Shown here: piece by piece, positions 10,474 through 21,479 of the stretch | Layout of the letters: each line of letters begins with the position of its first letter | How positions within the stretch are numbered: position 1 is the first letter of the stretch | Assembly: GCA_034509735.1 (NCBI GenBank) | Contig: JACGWO010000010.1 | Coordinates: 6,585,193-6,649,192, forward strand | Origin: Sesamum alatum | Taxonomy: Eukaryota; Streptophyta; Magnoliopsida; Lamiales; Pedaliaceae | DNA: 64,000 nucleotides | Reading direction: 5' to 3' | Translations under genes and position numbers: made by a program | The notes under the pieces: generated by a model | What the model was told of the DNA's origin: nothing | What the model saw: only the letters and a program-made list of their open reading frames with translations | The model's database searches: none

Positions 10474-11841
10474 TTGAAAAAAAGCATGTGATTGTTGGAA
10501 AATTATAATAAACAACACACATCATACAAATGGATGTGGACAGTGGAATACTAATTTTACGAGTCATGTACAATTTAAATTTCGAATGGATCTATTTTAA
10601 AGTATAATTTTGGATCTCAAACTATGAACGGATCTAACCTCCTTAAATATAACAAAAAATCCTTAATCCATAAAGCGACTGCAATCAGTTTCTTTTTCGA
10701 CGTTCACACTCTAAATCGGCAGAATCTTTTGGTGGTTCTCTTTAAGAAAATTGGCAATCTTTTGAAGTATATATATGGTCTCTTATGTTTTCTATTTGAC
10801 TGGGAGAATGTATCATCGATTTTTCAGTTGAGTTTGTGGGGTTTCAATATTTATATTGGAGTCATAGAGACTTCTCAAACTCTCTTTTTGCGGGTTGGAT
10901 TCTCTATTACAATATATACTGCATTTTCTATTACATTTTACATGTACACACTGCGTGTGTAAAATCTTTTCTTAGATAAAATTGATAACGTAATCTTATA
11001 ATGTAACATGTATATGTATAATAAAAATATAACATGAATTGCAATAGAAAATCCAATCTATTTTAGTTATACTGTTGATTTGGGGCTTTGCAGTCTTATA
11101 AATGATAAAGATAAGCTAAGGTCATAATTGAATAAGTTCTATATGTGGTAAAAATTTGAACTGCAATAACTTTAAGTGCTGAAATGAGTTAAGGTGATAA
11201 CGTGAAAAGTGCACTTTGGTACGTATTTTGCACCTTTCTACCTTTTTTTTTCCCCAAAATGACCAAGTTTGGTACAGTATAAATGGGGCTCGTTTACAGA
11301 TTATATATTGTCGTTAGTTTTTAACAGAATAGCCACGTAAGCAGTTGGCGGTAATAAATTTAGAAAATTGTATTTTTTATACCATATTAAAGGCTCTTTG
11401 TTTGGTCAGTACCATGCTTTTTTAGTTGTTCATAATAAATCATATAAATGGGGCCATTTGCACCATAGATACCTCCGTTAATTTTCTGACAGAAAGGCCG
11501 CATGCAGCCTGTCTTCGTGGTGCCAACATGTCACATGAGTTTCGCATGTTGAAATTAAAATTAAGTTAAGAGGTGAAATGGAATTATTGCTGGAAAGAAA
11601 AAAAAATTACCCCATTCACCCCAATCAATTTTTCATTTTTGAACCTTAACCGTAATGAACTTTTGCGAGAAATTTAATTTGTGTTCCAATTACGTTCCAT
11701 TAATTGGAGTAATCACAATGATTTAGTTTGACTTAAAATCTAACAAAAAATGTTTTTAATTATTAGTAACTTAAACATTTTTTTCTCAATATTCGACTTA
11801 TGAATAATAAAATTTATATCATTTTATATATATATATATGA
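10474..11841. other. AT-rich intergenic DNA with a chance frame
   Basis: A 112-codon frame starting with ATG at 10624-10962 is hydrophobic and shows no family signature. It overlaps a small palindromic element (10893-11063), so I treat it as spurious. The rest shows short GGGGC-containing fragments (near 11285 and 11450) that resemble MITE debris but have no matched ends. Confidence 0.4.
10893..11063. mobile_element. small palindromic MITE-like element, copy 1
   Basis: Arms GGATTCTCTATTACAAT near 10898 and ATTGCAATAGAAAATCC near 11040-11056 are imperfect inverted repeats around a centre with TGCGTGTGTAAAATC. A related palindrome occurs at 28003-28140 with a CACGTGTATAAAAATTTTCC centre. Boundaries and TSD are uncertain. 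Confidence 0.35.
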
Positions 11842-12276
11842 ATGTAAATTACAACTATTTTTCCTAAGGTTTGACATAATTATAAATACATCTTTGTTGT
11901 TTGGAAAATTACAAATAACCCTAACTTTAATGCCCGTTTAACAACGAGCACATTTCATTAGTTTCCGTTAGGTTTCCATCCAATTTTGTGGTGAACTGCC
12001 TAAAATGACCTTTTAAATTATAACTTATAGTATTATATACTTCTAGAGTATTCAAAAATATTTTTACAGACTAATATTCTCTATGGATATTTGTTTTACC
12101 AACCCTCAGATTTGTTTTACATTTATCCAAATATTTTTTTCAAAAAATAAAAAATTCAGCAAGCGTAATTAAAGTAGTACTTTCCACATCAACGTTTAAG
12201 GGCTACATAATTATTTTTCATTTGAGGGGATATTTGTAATTATGTATAACCTCAATAGATATAGCTGTAATTTACC
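11842..12276. mobile_element. Mutator-like MITE, family B, copy 1
   Basis: Left end TGTAAATTACAACTATTTTT and right end AGCTGTAATTTACC are inverted. Inside each end are the family-B landmarks AATTATAAATACATC and GTTTGGAAAATTACAAATA (left) and ATTTGTAATTATG (right). It is flanked by TATATATAT on both sides, so the TSD is ambiguous. This is the most diverged of the five copies. Confidence 0.6.
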
Positions 12277-12805
12277 ATATATATATAATTAATAATATAT
12301 AATTACATATTATCACTTGATACATTCTTGCTATCTTGTTTTTTCTTTCTTTTTCTACTGCTTTATCTTGCAATCAACCAACATTTGGTGGTGTTGATTA
12401 ATTTTAATATTTTTTTAGTACAATTTGTCTAAAATTTATTTGATCAGATAAAATTAGAAAACAAATATAATAATTTAAAAGTTTACAATATATCAAATAA
12501 TCAAAATATATGGAAAAAAGAGCTTATTCTCCAATCTGGATGGTAAGCATCATTGTCTTAATTTCCATCATAAAATTTCCAACTTCTCCATACTCAAAAT
12601 TGAAGTACCTGTCATTCGGAATTGGTGGAAATCATTTTTTCCTTTTGACAGAAATATCAAATATGTTTTTGTGCATTCACTTTTGACTTTCTGCAAAGCA
12701 CAAAAACAAATCAAATAACGTGGATAGCGTGGTTGCATACATATGATAAGAAAATCTCATGATTAGTTGAGACGAATTACGGAAGTGTTTGCGAGAGTTT
12801 TTTTA

Positions 12806-13258
12806 GGGTAAATTATATCTATCTTTTTCTGAAATTTGGCTATATAATTAATAAATATCTCTTCGTTGTTAGAAAAATTACAAGTATCCCTTTGAGATTT
12901 GTAATTTTTAAAAACCAAATGCCTGAAATTGATCAATTTGCCCTTGAATTTTTTTTATTAAAATTGTAGAAAAATCGGCCAAGGCAAATTGTATTATTGC
13001 TCCTCTATGTAAAAAAAACTTAAGAAACCTCTCCCTGCACATTGTAGTCAAATTTTTTTTTTAAGAATTAAATAAAAAAAAATTCAGTGCATAAGGGCAT
13101 TTTGGTCAGTTCAACCCATAAAAATTGATGGAAAAATGTGTTACTTGTTAGATGGTTCAACAAACCTTAGGGGGTCTATATTTGTAATTTTTTCAAACAA
13201 CGAGAGGTGGGAGTATTTGTAATTATGTCAACCTCAAGAGATGTAGATGTAATTTACC
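12806..13258. mobile_element. Mutator-like MITE, family B, copy 2
   Basis: Starts GGGTAAATTATATCTATC and ends GATGTAGATGTAATTTACC. The flanks GTTTTTTTA (12797-12805) and GTTTTTTTT (13259-13267) match in 8 of 9 positions. Interior landmarks (GCCAAGGCAAATTGTATTAT, CCTCTCCCTGCACATTGTAG) match the copy at 34378-34803 closely. Confidence 0.8.
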
Positions 13259-13330
13259 GTTTTTTTTATAAGGAAGAATGCACGTTGTCTCTTTGTGATA
13301 TGCGAAATCTGCTTCTTATCCCCTTTGGAG

Positions 13331-13370
13331 AAAAAAAAAAAAAAAAAAAAAAAAAAGAAAGAAAGAAAGA
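13331..13370 (+). repeat. poly(A) and GAAA microsatellite
   Basis: A run of about 26 A followed by four GAAA units. Simple sequence, with no gene implied. Confidence 0.95.
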
Positions 13371-13451
13371 AGACTAGATTATCTCTCTGTGTTGTTATCA
13401 ATGTAGTAGTTAAACCCCTGAGAGTTCAAGATGTGCTTCAAGCGCCATTAA

Positions 13452-16138
13452 TAGGGGTGATAAAAAAAAAATTAAAATCGTCCGAATCAAAACGAATAGA
13501 ACCACTTTTTATGATTTATTTTTCAAACCGTAATTTTAAATTTAAAGTAAAATCGTACCGCACTATTGTTTGGTTTTTAATTTAGAACTTAAAAAAAACC
13601 ACAAAAAACCGCACCACACTGCTATATATATAATTAATTTTTTAAATTATATATATAACAATAATTTGATAAATAATTATTTATTATAATAATTTCATAT
13701 TTAAACTATATAAACCATTATACAAAAAGAATATGTATTTAATTCTTTAGGCCCATTAAAATTTTTGATCCCATTTTAATAATTTTTCACTCAATTTTCT
13801 ACATCCTACTTTTCTCCCCTCTTTCTCTTTCTCTTTCCCCTCTTTCTCCTCTTTCCACTTTGACAGCTAAAGATTTTAGAGACAAAAAGATTTGGCCCCA
13901 AAATCCATCACAAGCAAACCTTTTTTTCTCCCCACCAATCGGACAATCGCGAACACTATCACCGGCGGGACTACGGCGCCGCCGCTGTCGACCCACAATC
14001 TCTTACTCAAGTTTTGTTTCTTGATTTTCGTTAATGCTTCCAATGGTGGTTGATTTTTTTTTTCTTTTCTTTTTTTAATTCCTTTTCTTTCGTTTTTGAT
14101 TCTGAAACTGTTTTCTGGTTGCTTATTTTTAGTAGGCTCTGCTTAATTTGTCGCCAATCTTGATTTTTGCAGTGCTTTGATTTTCATTGACCATCCTTTC
14201 TCTTTGTATTGTTTGTGGAATAGATTTGTCTTTTATTTTGTGTTTCGGCAAAAGAAAGCTGCCTAAAATGCTGAAATCCTTACTTGAATTTTCTGTCCTA
14301 GGTTCTTTATTATCTCCGTTCCATTAAGCTTCAGTCTCAATCGGAAAAACAACGAAAGAAATGCTACAACCTAACAAGAACTCCCCGAAATCCAAGATCA
14401 GAATAATGAATCTGAAATCAATAAATCTTCAACTCTAAAGTTATACTATAAAGCTGTTTCCACCATGCTCCCAAATTGAATCTAAAAGTCTTCTTTACTT
14501 AGATGTGGAAACACAATGGAATTCAACTTATTTGATGCTTGATGCTGCTGAAAAGTTTTGAAAAAGCTTTTGAAGATTGGGGATAAAGAACAAAAGTTTA
14601 TTGAATATTTTGATTGTTAATGAACTCAATCAAGAAGAAGGTGAGGGGAAAAAAGGAAAAGTGAATAAGGTGATTGGGCCTCCTATGGATATAGATTGGA
14701 TTAATGTAAGAAACTTTGTGAAGTTTTTGAAAATCTTCTATAATGTGACTTTGCAGTTCTCTGGTTCATCTTATATCACTTCAAATGCATTTTTTTGTGA
14801 ACTTGCAACTTTACATGTGAGTTTGTCTACTATGATGAATAAGGGAGATTATCACATGGCATCAATGGCTATTCGCATGAGAGACAAATTCAATAAGTAT
14901 TGGGGCACTATTGATAATATAAATTGGTTTCTGTTTGTTGCTATCCTTTTGGATCCAAGGTATAAGTTGAAGTATGTTAGCTTTGGTTTAGCTTCAATAT
15001 ATGAAAGTGATCCTTCTTTTGTGAAAAGGGTGACAGAAAAGATAGAAGATATTATTGTATAAGCAATATGCACATTCTAGTTTTGAAGATACTAGTATGG
15101 ATAAAGATTCAAGTCAAGACTATACTTTCATGCAATTGGATGGTGAAGATGACCCCAGTGAGTTGCTAGAATCACAATTTGCTAAACATTTGGAAGAAGA
15201 GCAATGTGTTGAAAGCAAATCGGAAGTGACAAGATATTTACTCGATGGTTGTGAAAAATCGAGTAAGGATTTTGATGTGTTAAAGTGGTGGAAATCAAGT
15301 AGTCCGAAATATCCCATTCTTTCCAAAGTTGCAAGAGATGTGTTGGCTATTCCAGTTTCTACGATTGCTTCGGAGTCTGCTTTAAGCACAAGCGGTCGTG
15401 TTATTGATACATTTAGGAGTTCTCTTTCTCCAAAAATGGTGGAGGCCCTTGTATGCACCCAAGATTGGTTACGTGCTACTTCGAAGATTGATCTTTGTGC
15501 AATAATGGAGAATATTGAAAAGTTTGAAGAATTTTTGAAAAGGTAAATAATTTACTTATTTATTTATATTTAATTTATACGTTCAAATATTTATTGACTC
15601 TAATAATAATGATTTCATTGTTCTCAGAATTGGAAGGATCAAGTCCTTGTGCAACCTCAACGGGCATATAAAACTAATCTGAAAGGAATCTTCATTAGGT
15701 TCGAATTTGTATGAATAATTAAATGTCTTGTGAAAGATTCTTTGTGCTATATACTAATATTTAAGTTGTGCTTATGCAGGATGCATCCATATGCCTAGTG
15801 TCTAGAGATTCTTGTTGGATTAAGTTGTTTCGTTGTTGGATTAAGTTGTTCTTATATTTTAATTTACTTAAAGTTGTTGAGGGTGTTGTTGGTCTATGGT
15901 ATACATTGATGGTCTTTCTTGCTTACAAACACTTGTTTTATTTCTTTATCTAAGTTAGTTTCAATGTTTTAATTTTGTTATAAGAATTAAAACCGCCAAA
16001 TCGCCCGAAACCGCACCTTTGATTTTGGTTTTTGGGAAAAAATTGGCAATTTAAAAAAAATTATTTTATAAAACCGGCCAATGGCAATTCAATTTGAAAA
16101 TAGGTTAAAAAAATCGAAACCGCACCGTGAGCACCCTA
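13452..16138 (+). mobile_element. hAT transposon, decayed, with transposase remnant
   Basis: A 2687-bp element starting TAGGGGTGATAAAA and ending CACCGTGAGCACCCTA, which are short inverted ends of the plant hAT type. It is flanked by 8-bp duplications GCCATTAA (13444-13451) and GCCATCAA (16139-16146) with one mismatch; 8 bp is the hAT TSD length. Subterminal AACCGC/GCGGTTT motifs (CCGCACCACAC, AAACCGCCAAATCGCCCGAA) are frequent and may be transposase-binding sites (inference). A CT-rich leader near 13800-13860 precedes the transposase remnant. A deletion derivative of the same family lies at 53920-54895. Confidence 0.9.
14505..15546 (+). pseudogene. hAT transposase pseudogene (zinc-finger BED type family)
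   Basis: The middle and C-terminal parts of a plant hAT transposase are readable in several frames. First TQWNSTYLMLDAAEKF near 14510, where a frame loss follows. Then 14577-15062 carries the DUF4413-like region (WINVRNFVKFLKIFYNVTL, FSGSSYITSNAFF, ILLDPRYKLKYV). A 1-base shift at about 15055 leads into 15055-15546, which carries the hAT C-terminal dimerisation domain (PF05699-like: VLKWWKSSSPKYPILSKVAR, ASESALSTSGRVID, SLSPKMVEALVCTQDWLR). The N-terminal BED finger and first half are missing; the 500 bp upstream are leader or intron-like. At least two frameshifts mean it is not functional. In intact relatives this protein binds the ends and catalyses cut-and-paste transposition. Confidence 0.88.
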
Positions 16139-16146
16139 GCCATCAA

Positions 16147-16688
16147 AGGAGTTGGGACCAGCATTTTGAGGCTGTATTTTGATCATTTTGCCCATCCTTT
16201 CTCAATTAAAAATGTTGAAACTCTCCCACTACTAAACCTACCTCTTTCCACTTGTTTATCACAATTTTTCTTCAAAGAAGGGAGAAATGTCAAGCTCCTC
16301 GTTCTTGGAAAACAAAGCAAGACAGATCAAACAATCTCTAGATTTGAGGTTTTTAACTACGCTTTTATGTGGGTGCAATTTGAAAGCCGAAATTAGAGTA
16401 GTGGAGTCACAAATAAAGCCTTCCAAAGATAAGTTATATTATTGTTGTAGATATCAAATTTGTAATTTTTTTCCGTTGGTTGGAGCTTGAGAGAGCTAAA
16501 CAATGGACACTAAGTGAATTTCTTGTAAAAATTCATGCTCAAGGACACAGTGGGTGAGGAATTTTTCCGTGACTTTGAGGAGCAGTGACTTTCAGAGGAT
16601 GAAGGGGATTTTGGGAGCGTATGCTAGAGTTTTTTTTATTTTTAAAAAGTATTAATTGTAGAAAATTTAAAAGTAATAATAGAATATT
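16147..16688. other. intergenic DNA, no feature recognised
   Basis: Two overlapping open frames (16127-16396 and 16287-16490) have no domain, and the first begins inside the end of the hAT element. No terminal repeats seen. Confidence 0.4.
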
Positions 16689-16944
16689 CAGTAGAAGAAA
16701 TATAATATTTTATTATGATTAATTGTCATAATTAATAAGAATTAATCGTAATAAATAGTCAATGATCACAATCACCGATGTTTATTGATCATGGTTCATG
16801 GCTAAGTGCCATGCAGAATACTTTTGATATGGTGAACAACCAAAGTTTTTTTTTTTAATTTTATCATGATTAATAATAGTTAATTATCACGACTTTTGAT
16901 CCACAACAATTAACATGCAGGCAATCGTAATTTTTCTTCTATAA
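16689..16944. mobile_element. CACTA-like MITE, copy 3 (decayed ends)
   Basis: The interior matches the family (ATGATTAATTGTCATAATTA, GGTTCATGGCTAAGTGCCAT, TTAATAATAGTTAATTATCA). The ends CAGTAGAAGAAATA and TTTTTCTTCTATAA are mutated versions of CACTAGAAGAAA and its complement. It has no coding capacity. Confidence 0.55.
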
Positions 16945-17285
16945 ATTCGAGAGCTACGGGTATTTGTAAAATTAGTGACAAGTAGATAAAAGATTTTTTC
17001 TCTTTATGAGAAAAAAAATACCATCTAGGTTGGGGGGAATCATTTCTAAACAAAACCGAATTGTTTAAAGATCAATTTATCCGTATGTGTTAAAAGGATA
17101 TTATATTTGTTACTATTTTTTCTAGGAAAATAATAAAGTTATTTCAATTCGTATATTTCATACTTAATTAATTTTTTACAAGTAATTCAATTTTCATTTA
17201 TATTAATTGGATATTGAATATTGATAAAAAAAATTAATACTAATATTTAAATAATTTTCTTACCAAGTAATATGATTGTTCATTG
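16945..17285. other. AT-rich intergenic DNA
   Basis: Nothing recognisable in this stretch between two CACTA-like MITEs. Confidence 0.4.
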
Positions 17286-17790
17286 CACTAGGTATGTAAA
17301 ATATAACATTTAATCTTGATTAATTGTCATGGTTAAAATAAATAGACATAATAAATAGTCATTGAACATGATCATGCTATGGTTGTTTGCAGTGGTTCTC
17401 GCGAGTGTTGCTAAAGTATTTGTTATGACTCATAATTAGGGGTGGCAGGCGAGTCAAGAGCTCGCGAGCCGGCTTGATTTTGAGCTCGACTCGAGCTCAA
17501 AAAATTCGAGCTCGAGCTCAATATACACTGTTCGTTAAGCTCGCGAGCTTTTCCTTTTTTTTTTATATATATTTTTTTATTTTTAGAATTTTTATATGTG
17601 TATACATTTATACATTTATTTATACATTTAACTTTTATAGCTTATATAAAAATAAATTTAATCAATAATTTAGTAAATTATAATATTTTTTTAAAATAAT
17701 TATTTAATATGACACATATAAATTTATGATAAAACTTAGTGATTCCCATGAATTAATCTAAAGATGATGATGATGACGATCATCATCATC

Positions 17791-17833
<43 letters not shown>

Positions 17834-18270
17834 AATCAACAAGCTTAATCAACAATTTAGTAAGTTTTAATATTTTTTTAATATGACACATATAATTCTA
17901 TATTATATTTTAATATTTATTTGTAATCTCTTCTAATTTTGTAAATTAACAAGTCCTAACAATTAATTTATATATATACATATTCTATACTATTTATAAT
18001 TTATAATAATATAATTTTATTAAAAAATTATACCAATAATTAAAAAATATATAAAAAATTATACAAATAATTACAAGTTCGAGCTCGTCGAGCTCGAGCT
18101 CGAGTCGTTGCCACCCTACTCATAATCATGGCAAAAATAGTTTTTATGGTGGATAAGTTAAGTTTTTGTATCGATATTTATTTAACCATGGTCAATAATA
18201 ATTTTTTACCATGATTTTAAAAATAGCCAATAAAAACTCATGTAGGCAATACTAAAATTTTCTTCTAGTG
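17286..18270. mobile_element. CACTA-like MITE, copy 4, interrupted by an hAT MITE
   Basis: The left end CACTAGGTATGTAAAATATA and right end ATTTTCTTCTAGTG match the family ends at 6239-6542. With the hAT insertion (17437-18118) and one TSD removed, the element is about 295 bp, the usual size for this family here. The left part has GATTAATTGTCATGGTTA, and the right part resumes with ATCATGGCAAAAATAG. Confidence 0.7.
17437..18118. mobile_element. hAT MITE with GAGCTCG subterminal repeats, copy 1
   Basis: A 682-bp non-coding element. It starts TAGGGGTGGCAGGCGAGTC and ends GAGTCGTTGCCACCCTA, with a perfect 8-bp duplication CTCATAAT (17429-17436 and 18119-18126), diagnostic of hAT insertion. Within about 100 bp of each end are clustered GAGCTCG/CGAGCTC motifs. 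The interior is very AT-rich with an ATC/ATA trinucleotide run at about 17765-17831. It sits inside the CACTA-like MITE at 17286-18270. A second member is at 51877-52615. Confidence 0.93.
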
Positions 18271-18633
18271 TGACTCACAATAAATAAATTTGCGTGACTA
18301 TAAAATAAATTATTTTCCATTAAACCATAGCACCTTGTATAGTTTCTATTTTCCTATAGTATATGAATAATATCAAATTATGTCGTCAATAAAATATAAA
18401 TATTCTAAAATACTGAAATTATAAAACTGTAAATTTTAGTGTTAAATCATTCACAATGATCTGGAAAAATTCAATATCAACCTTATAGACGTGCGAATTT
18501 GAAGGCAGCTTTCTAACTCCTTGCTCAAAAATGCTTTTCTTTTTTAATTTTAAAAACAGATATAGTATTCATACACTCTCAAATTACTTTCTTAAAGCTA
18601 AAAGTGAAAATTGCTTAAAACAAAGTCTTCGCG
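18271..18633. other. AT-rich intergenic DNA
   Basis: No gene or paired repeat recognised. Confidence 0.4.
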
Positions 18634-19154
18634 GGAAAATTCTAATTTTGGTCCTATAAATTATAGGGGCAATACTTTTGTTCCTCTTCGATTTCAAATT
18701 TGCAATCGAGGACTATAATTTTTTGAAAAAAAAAAGCACATTTATTAACATGTCGTCGGAAAATGCTAAATTAGCCAAAATAATTATAACATTCTTTGCA
18801 CATGACCGCTTTAATTTGGAACTTTTTTAATTTTTCGATCAATTTTGCTCACGTTGCATTTTTTTCTAGTGATATTTGGATCAAGTGTGCCACCTCCTAT
18901 AATTATAGGACCAAAAAATTGTATTTTTTTTTTCTCCTTACGTTCGCCATGCCTGAAAAATTGAAAATTCCCGTATTAACCAGGACACATGCAAGGCATG
19001 TGATAATTTCTTACCAATTTTAGCTTTTCTGGGCAGGATTTGAACTAAATGGGCTTCTTTTTTTTTTTTTTTTTTAATTATAGTCTCCTCAATTGCAATT
19101 TTAGAATTGATTAGGACATCGCCCTATAATTAATGAACTAAAATTGCATTTTCC
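18634..19154. mobile_element. probable MITE with long imperfect inverted ends
   Basis: The left end GGAAAATTCTAATTTTGGTC and right end ACTAAAATTGCATTTTCC are inverted repeats, followed inward by ATTATAGGG / CCCTATAATT. Inner copies of CCTATAATTATAGGACC occur near 18895. The flanking nine bases match only partly (AAGTCTTCG and AACTCTTCC), so the TSD is decayed or misplaced. Confidence 0.5.
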
Positions 19155-19311
19155 AACTCTTCCGACACTCTTTATGTGGTATGTTATGGGTATACTCATT
19201 TTGCAACATTAAATTGAATATACAAAATGTTCAATTTAAAGTTTTATTTACTTTCATGCAGGATGGTCTATGATAAGAATTCCCTTCTGAAACTTGTTTG
19301 TTTTTTTATAT

Positions 19312-19573
19312 TGGTCAAATTACATTAACACCATGAGGTTAGGTCAAGATACACAAACACTAGTTTTTATCGTTTGTGAAATTACAGCTACACCCCTAAG
19401 GTTATAGTTGTAATTACAACTACACCCCTTATTAAAAGGTAAATCTTACACAAACACCCCCTAAAAAATATTATACTAACACCCCTCAAGAAATATAATT
19501 ATAATTTTACAAAAGATATAGAGTGTTTGTGTATTTGAACCTTACCTCAAGGGATGTCAATGTAAATTTATCT
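19312..19573. mobile_element. Mutator-like MITE, family C, copy 2
   Basis: About 262 bp, with ends decayed from GGGTAAATTACA to TGGTCAAATTACAT and TGTAAATTTATC. The interior repeats the family-C order: AGGTTAGGTCAAGATACACA, TTTGTGAAATTACAGCTACA, AACACCCC, and an inverted AACCTTACCTCAAGGGATGT. No clear TSD remains. Confidence 0.65.
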
Positions 19574-20811
19574 TTTAAAAAAAAATGGGATGAGAGGTCT
19601 CATCTTTTGTGAGGTGAAATAGATTAATTGCACGAACACAAATCTTGACCAATTGGGTATTATATGTAAATGTATTAAATGTATATACAACTTGGGTATC
19701 TGTGTGAAGTGAAGAAGAGAGAAGAATTGACAAATTGTGTTGTTGTCAGTGGAGTTGCTGTTGCTGGCGAACAGAAATTGAAGAAGAAAACTAACAGAAA
19801 AAGGGGGCACAAAATGAACAGGAAAGAGAAGAAAAGGAAATGAACAAGAAAGAGAAGGAAATGGAATAAAGGATAGAGAGAAACAGGAAAGGAAAAAAAA
19901 CAATGTTTAAAGGTTATTTTGTCTTTCAGTAAAATGGAATAAAGGATAGAGAGAAACAGGAAAGGAAAAAAACAATGTTTAAAGGTCATTTTGGTCTTTC
20001 GGTAAAGAATCTTGAGCACAAATTAATTTTCTACAAAACACTCTACTTCAACTTTTTAACAGCTTTTTTTATCAGTTTTAAACACTCTCAACTTTTACTA
20101 TTAATCACTTTTTTCAAAAATCACTTAAATTCATCACTTTTAAAAGCATAAGTTTTTGCAAACAGCCCCTTACTCCCTTACAATTAGTTAAAACAAAAGC
20201 TCAAACAATTTACTGCATTTGAATAAATCCAACGAAAGACCGTGTTCCCTCTATATCACTTGTGCATTTTGCAATAAGCACGCTTGATTCGCAAGAAAAT
20301 CCATCGGTTGATTAGCTTCCCTATAGATTTTGTTGAATTTGATAGTCATTTTTCTCCTCAAAACTTGCAGTAATGCGATCAACAGCGTTTGCAGCTGCTA
20401 ATCCTCGCATCATTCTGGAAACTATGTAACACTGAAAGGGCAATCCTACACCCCCCATACCTGCTGCAATCTGTTAGGCCTCCCACCACCGCAAACAGCT
20501 ATAAATCATACGTGTTGGTTTGAGTGTCGCGAAACTCAGGGAAAGCCAAAACCATCCACCCGTGACGGTGCTTGATGCGGCCGTCGGCAGCAGCCATGGG
20601 TCAAGGGTTTCTTTTCCATGCCCCGTCGCAGTTGAGCCTGCTTCCTGAGGTATTCAATGTATCACTTTAGGTTTCGGTGGCCTCGATTTGGTATGGAACA
20701 ACCGAGCCTCTTTGCAATCAGAGAGTCCCTCACTGTTGCTCAAACTCCATTGTCACATTATTATAACGTAGAAGTATTACTTGTTCTAGGCGTTCACACA
20801 AATTTCGAGTT
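19574..20811. other. intergenic DNA with a short tandem duplication
   Basis: Open frames on the - strand at 19568-20019 are Phe/Leu/Ser-rich because of A/G-rich DNA on the + strand, partly duplicated (19861-20004). They are probably not genes. 20040-20170 contains CACTTTT/AAAAGTG segments ending in AAACAGCCCC, which resemble the end of a decayed transposon. No other feature seen. Confidence 0.4.
19861..20004. repeat. 73-bp direct tandem duplication
   Basis: ATGGAATAAAGGATAGAGAG begins at 19861 and again at 19934. Both copies continue through GAAACAGGAAAGG and AACAATGTTTAAAGGT to GTCTTTC(A/G)GTAAA. The two copies differ by a few bases. Confidence 0.9.
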
Positions 20812-21465
20812 TGTAAAAATAAATTATGGGATTAGAAAAAATATGGACAAATGAATTTATTTAAATTTATACTATAAGGAATTATCCCAATAGCTAGGAA
20901 CTTTAGAAAGGAGTCTACATTTGTATTAAATATCATCCATATTTAAAGAGTTTGATGTCTCCCAAACTTTTGGTTAGGGAGGACTCCTCTTGTGTGAAGA
21001 GTCTGTAGTCCCTTACAGTTTGTATTAGGGTTGGACTCTTCTCGTGCACACCTATAAATAGGGTGCTTCTATGGAATGAGAAACACAATTACTATTCGAC
21101 GTACACTCTCCCAAAGCCTCTCGCCCCATACTCTCTCTGTTCTCTCTTGGAGTATCACCAAAAGTCTCCGGGGGTTTTTAAGGCGTGTAAACTCTAGTGG
21201 ATAGCTCTGGTAGCGATCTACGTGGAGCGAGAGAAAAGCGATCGTGACAAGACCGACAAAGGGACGTGCTAGGAGATACGTGGATTCATACGGCGTGCTT
21301 GCAGATAAAAGAGATCGTAGGAAGCTTGTAGACGAGCCACAAAAATCCGGGTGTCAAAGTTAATTCCGTTGCGCGTTGACATACCATACCATTGAGGTAA
21401 TCACCGGAACCGATTATGTGCAATATATGTTAATGTGCTTCACATATATGCTTTATTTTCCTACA
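20812..21465 (+). mobile_element. 5' long terminal repeat of an LTR retrotransposon
   Basis: The right boundary is firm: the sequence ends ATTTTCCTACA and is followed one base later by a primer-binding site (21467). The left boundary at TGTAAAAATAAATT is proposed because it mirrors the right end (complement TGTAGGAAAATAAA), giving a 654-bp LTR with TG...CA ends. It contains a plausible promoter (TATAAATA at 21053) and CT-rich downstream sequence. I did not find a matching 3' LTR. Confidence 0.7.
21053..21060 (+). promoter_or_regulatory. TATA box in the LTR
   Basis: TATAAATA followed by GGGTGC lies about 410 bp before the LTR end, in the position expected at the U3/R junction. Sequence motif only. 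Confidence 0.55.
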
Positions 21466-21466
21466 G

Positions 21467-21479
21467 TGGTATCAGAGCT
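21467..21479 (+). promoter_or_regulatory. primer-binding site for initiator tRNA-Met
   Basis: TGGTATCAGAGCT is the classic plant retrotransposon primer-binding site complementary to the 3' end of the initiator methionine tRNA. It lies one base after the LTR end. Confidence 0.9.

Noticed and set aside
10624..10962. 112-codon open frame with an ATG
   Set aside because: Hydrophobic, no family signature, and it overlaps a small palindromic element; expected by chance in AT-rich DNA.
21467..21479. tRNA-Met-like sequence
   Set aside because: Only the 3'-end complement is present, directly after an LTR end; it is a primer-binding site and not a tRNA gene.
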